A DNA stretch of 64,000 nucleotides from an uncultured Oscillospiraceae bacterium (lineage in GTDB: Bacteria > Bacillota > Clostridia > Oscillospirales > Oscillospiraceae): positions 1 through 64,000 of the forward strand of contig CAKTQP010000003.1 of the NCBI GenBank assembly GCA_934597165.1, written 5' to 3'. The notes under the pieces are model-generated. The model had not been told where the DNA came from and ran no database searches. It worked only from the letters and a program-made list of their open reading frames with translations. Position numbers and translations under genes: made by a program. Shown here piece by piece: positions 61,701-64,000 of this stretch. Positions within the stretch are counted from its first letter, which is position 1. The number at the start of each line of letters is the position of its first letter.

Positions 61701-62558
61701 CTAATGGTTGGATGGATGTGGTGTATGCGGTAACCGGGTCACCAGCAGGGGGATGGCTTCCTCGAAGTTCACCCCGTACCACCGGTGTTCCGGATCGGCA
61801 ACGGTCTTGCGGATGCTCTCCAAGGTGAAATCCACCGCCAGACGCAGGGCGTCCTCTAAGGGACAGCCTCGCATCATAGCGCCTACCACCACGGAGGCGA
61901 AGACGTCGCCGGTGCCGTGGAAGCTGGAGGGCATTTTCTCGTTGTAATATTCAAAAAATGTCTGTTTTTCGGTATCATAGGCCATCACGCCCAGCCGTCC
62001 CGGCTCCAAGCTGACCCCGGTGAGGACGACCTGCTTGCAGCCCAGCTTGCCCAGCTCGGTGAGGATGTGCTGGATATCCGCTCGGGTGTAGTCCTCTCCT
62101 GGATAGGGGATGTTCAAGAGGTAGCAGGCCTCGGTCAGGTTGGGGACGATGATGTCCGCCTTGCCGCAGAGCTTGGCCATCTCCTGGACGAACTCCGGGG
62201 TGAAACCGGCGTACAGTGCGCCGTTGTCCGCCATGACCGGGTCCACCAGGATGAGGTTTTCCGGTGTCTTGAACTGGTCAAAGAACCGGGAGACGATCTC
62301 CAGCTGCTGGAAGGAACCCAGGTAGCCGGTGTAGATGGCGTCCACCGCCATGCCCTGTGCCTTCCAGTGGGCGGCGATGGGGAGGATCTCATCGGTCAAA
62401 TCGCGGAAAGTGAAGCCATCAAATGCTGTGTGGGTGGACAACACCGCCGTGGGGATAACTGCTGTCTCCACGCCGCAGGCGGAGATGATAGGCAAAGCCA
62501 CCGTCAGGGAGCATTTGCCGATGCAGGAGATGTCTTGGATGGTCACGATCCGTTTCAA
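61701..62558 (-). CDS. pdxK: pyridoxamine/pyridoxal kinase
   Basis: A 285-aa ribokinase-like kinase: VTIQDISCIGKCSLTVALP, VDPVMADNG and FHGTGDVFASV (the catalytic Asp in GTGD). Salvages vitamin B6. The start is TTG at 62558, preceded by AAGGAGG; no in-frame ATG close by suits the fold. Confidence 0.92.
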   Translation of the reverse strand: MKRIVTIQDISCIGKCSLTVALPIISACGVETAVIPTAVLSTHTAFDGFTFRDLTDEILPIAAHWKAQGMAVDAIYTGYLGSFQQLEIVSRFFDQFKTPENLILVDPVMADNGALYAGFTPEFVQEMAKLCGKADIIVPNLTEACYLLNIPYPGEDYTRADIQHILTELGKLGCKQVVLTGVSLEPGRLGVMAYDTEKQTFFEYYNEKMPSSFHGTGDVFASVVVGAMMRGCPLEDALRLAVDFTLESIRKTVADPEHRWYGVNFEEAIPLLVTRLPHTPHPSNH

Positions 62559-62612
62559 TGCCGGTTCCCTCCTTCTCAGCCCGCTTGAACCGAGCTAAGA
62601 TGTTTTGTCTCT

Positions 62613-62641
62613 ATCATAGCGAATTCCCCTCTGGATGTCCA
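62613..62641 (-). promoter_or_regulatory. pdxK promoter overlapped by an inverted repeat
   Basis: Minus-strand TGGACA (62636-62641), 17-bp spacer, TATGAT (62613-62618). The -35 and most of the spacer lie within the palindrome at 62622-62651. Confidence 0.65.
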
Positions 62642-62651
62642 GAGGGGAATT
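62622..62651. repeat. 30-bp palindrome between nifU and pdxK
   Basis: Perfect 13-bp arms AATTCCCCTCTGG/CCAGAGGGGAATT around ATGT. Either the nifU terminator (but no good T run follows) or an operator over the pdxK promoter; it may be both. Confidence 0.8.
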
Positions 62652-62666
62652 GGAATTTCAGCGCAT

Positions 62667-63092
62667 TTAACAATGGCAATTTGCACAGTCATTGCTGCAA
62701 AAATCGGCCGGATTATAGGCAATTCCATTTTTGTCGTAATAATCCTTTACCGCCGCCTTCACCGCTTCTTCCGCCAGCACGGAACAGTGGATCTTCTGGG
62801 GAGGCAGTCCATCCAAAGCCTCAACAACGGCCTTGTTGGACAGCTCCAATGCTTCTGAAACCGGTTTCCCTTTGATCATCTCAGTGGCCATAGAGGAGGA
62901 GGCAATGGCACTGCCGCAGCCAAAGGTGTTGAACTTGACATCCGTGATGATGCCGTCCTCTACCTTAATATACATCCGCATGATGTCGCCACATCGTGCG
63001 TTGCCCACTTCGCCCACACCGCTGGCGTCTTCCATCTTGCCCACGTTCCGAGGATTCTGGAAATGATCCATGACTTTTTCACTGTACAGCAT
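62667..63092 (-). CDS. nifU: NifU/IscU-type Fe-S scaffold
   Basis: A 141-aa scaffold. Cluster-binding Cys34 (NARCGD), Cys59 (FGCGSA) and Cys103 (IHCSVLA), with Asp36 present. The C-terminal tail FCSNDCANCHC adds four cysteines beyond the IscU core. It lies 19 bp after nifS, whose product supplies the sulfur. Confidence 0.94.
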   Translation of the reverse strand: MLYSEKVMDHFQNPRNVGKMEDASGVGEVGNARCGDIMRMYIKVEDGIITDVKFNTFGCGSAIASSSMATEMIKGKPVSEALELSNKAVVEALDGLPPQKIHCSVLAEEAVKAAVKDYYDKNGIAYNPADFCSNDCANCHC

Positions 63093-63111
63093 CTGTGAAC
63101 ACTCCTTTTTA

Positions 63112-64000
63112 TCAAATCAAGTGGGGACGTTCCCCTTTGACCAGCTCGTCCCACACCGGGGACATATCCCGCAGCCGTTCTACCACTTTGGGCACAGTCT
63201 CCAGGATGTGGTCGATCTCTGCTTCGTTGTTATACTCACCAATGGACAGGCGCAGGCTGCCGTGTGCCACCTCGTGGGGCAAGCCCAGAGCCAACAGCAC
63301 GTGGCTGGGGTCCAGGGAGCCGGAGGTGCAGGCACTGCCGGAGGAGGCAGCGATGCCGTTGGCGTCCAGCAGGAGGAGCATACTCTCCCCTTCGATGCCC
63401 TCGAAGCAGAAGTTCACGGTGCCGGGGACGCGGATGTTCCGGTCGCCGTTGAGCTTGCTGTGAGGGATCTTCTCCAGACCTGTGATGAGCTTTTCCCGCA
63501 GGGCGGTGATTTTTGTCATATTCTCGTCCATGTGGTCGATAGCTTCCTTCATGGCCGCCGCCATGCCCACGATGCCGGGCATATTCTCGGTGCCGCCACG
63601 CTTGCCCTTTTCCTGCTGGCCGCCCTCGATGAGGTTCTTGAGGGGGATGCCACGGCGGACGTACAGAGCGCCGATGCCCTTGGGGCTGTGGAACTTGTGG
63701 CCGGACAGGGAGAGCATGTCAATGTTCATCTCTTTCACGTTGATGGGCACGTGCCCCACCGCCTGGACGGCGTCGGTGTGGAAGGGGATCTTCTTCTCCC
63801 GACACAGGGCGCCGATCTCCTTGATGGGCTGCATGGTGCCGATCTCGTTGTTTGCAAACATGATGGTCACCAGGCAGGTATCCTCCCGGATGGCGTTGGC
63901 CACGTCCTTGACGGTGATGACCCCGTTGGGGTGGACGTCCAGGAGGGTGACGTCAAAGCCTTCCTTCTCCAGCTGTGCCAGGGTGTGGAGGACGGCGTGG
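63112..64000 (-). CDS. nifS: NifS/IscS cysteine desulfurase, N-terminus missing
   Basis: About 295 C-terminal residues; the start is off the right edge. The first visible codons read [18 protein letters not shown] Lys in [14 protein letters not shown] and the persulfide Cys in [19 protein letters not shown] (long loop, group I) mark NifS/IscS. Adjacent nifU completes the pathway. Confidence 0.94.
   Translation of the reverse strand, partial: HAVLHTLAQLEKEGFDVTLLDVHPNGVITVKDVANAIREDTCLVTIMFANNEIGTMQPIKEIGALCREKKIPFHTDAVQAVGHVPINVKEMNIDMLSLSGHKFHSPKGIGALYVRRGIPLKNLIEGGQQEKGKRGGTENMPGIVGMAAAMKEAIDHMDENMTKITALREKLITGLEKIPHSKLNGDRNIRVPGTVNFCFEGIEGESMLLLLDANGIAASSGSACTSGSLDPSHVLLALGLPHEVAHGSLRLSIGEYNNEAEIDHILETVPKVVERLRDMSPVWDELVKGERPHLI

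Noticed and set aside
1..64000. CRISPR array, prophage, integrase or insertion sequence
   Set aside because: No regular spacer repeats, no transposase or phage structural genes, and conserved housekeeping order throughout.

Overview
The window reads as chromosomal DNA of a GC-rich, spore-forming, anaerobic Firmicute, most likely an Oscillospiraceae/Ruminococcaceae gut clostridium. The grounds are sporulation genes (spoIVA, spoVM, a SPOCS/LysM coat-type protein, ytfJ/gerW), an ispH-rpsA fusion, a tyrosine T-box, the Bacillus/Clostridium order nusB..xseA-xseB-ispA-dxs-tlyA-nadK-argR-recN, and NifS/NifU-type Fe-S assembly. Nearly every gene is on the minus strand and tightly packed, with many 1-8 bp overlaps. 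I see no rRNA or tRNA genes, CRISPR array, prophage or transposase.

Layout. 1-1070: 5' end of rtcB and an acyl-CoA-thioesterase/BAAT-like hydrolase (minus). 1337-5955: the only long plus-strand operon, a teichoic-acid-like module (cytidylyltransferase, extended SDR, CDP-glycerol-type transferase). 6019-23844: a very long minus-strand housekeeping/sporulation run read as cdaA-cdaR-yicC-remA-gmk-rpoZ-priA-def-fmt-rsmB-rlmN-prpC-prkC-rsgA-(53-aa membrane peptide)-spoVM-(SPOCS/LysM protein)-spoIVA. 23933-28211: a class-V desulfurase with a DUF3343 partner, a structured repeat (copy A), ispF/ispD, a flavodoxin-type protein, an HxlR regulator and a divergent cupin. 28322-33762: baiN-like oxidoreductase, cmk, plsC and ispH-S1, then an RpiR regulator. 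33895-38869: M50 protease-scpA-scpB-DUF2953-gerW-dacF-rluB. 38997-40600: tyrS with its T-box. 40574-50071: the nusB-to-recN operon. 50308-54235: a spermidine/putrescine-type ABC transporter (potABCD). 54452-54620: repeat copy B. 54707-60460: a catabolic cassette (HyuA-like, DUF917, NCS1 permease, PucR). 60569-64000: TIGR01440 protein, ECF S-component and pyridoxamine kinase (B6 salvage), then nifU and the 3' part of nifS.

Together these genes cover isoprenoid synthesis (both MEP-pathway ispD/ispF, ispH, dxs, ispA), translation and ribosome maturation (tyrS, def, fmt, rlmN, rsmB, rluB, rsgA, S1), cell-wall and c-di-AMP signalling (cdaA/cdaR, prkC/prpC, dacF), chromosome handling (scpAB, recN, priA, xseAB) and spore morphogenesis.

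The least expected items are: an interspersed element of about 170 bp with four hairpins, present twice in opposite orientation with compensatory base changes; a 22-codon spoVM gene and a 53-codon membrane peptide with a TTG start beside spoIVA; the HyuA/DUF917/permease/PucR cassette of unknown substrate; and promoters overlapped by long inverted repeats.
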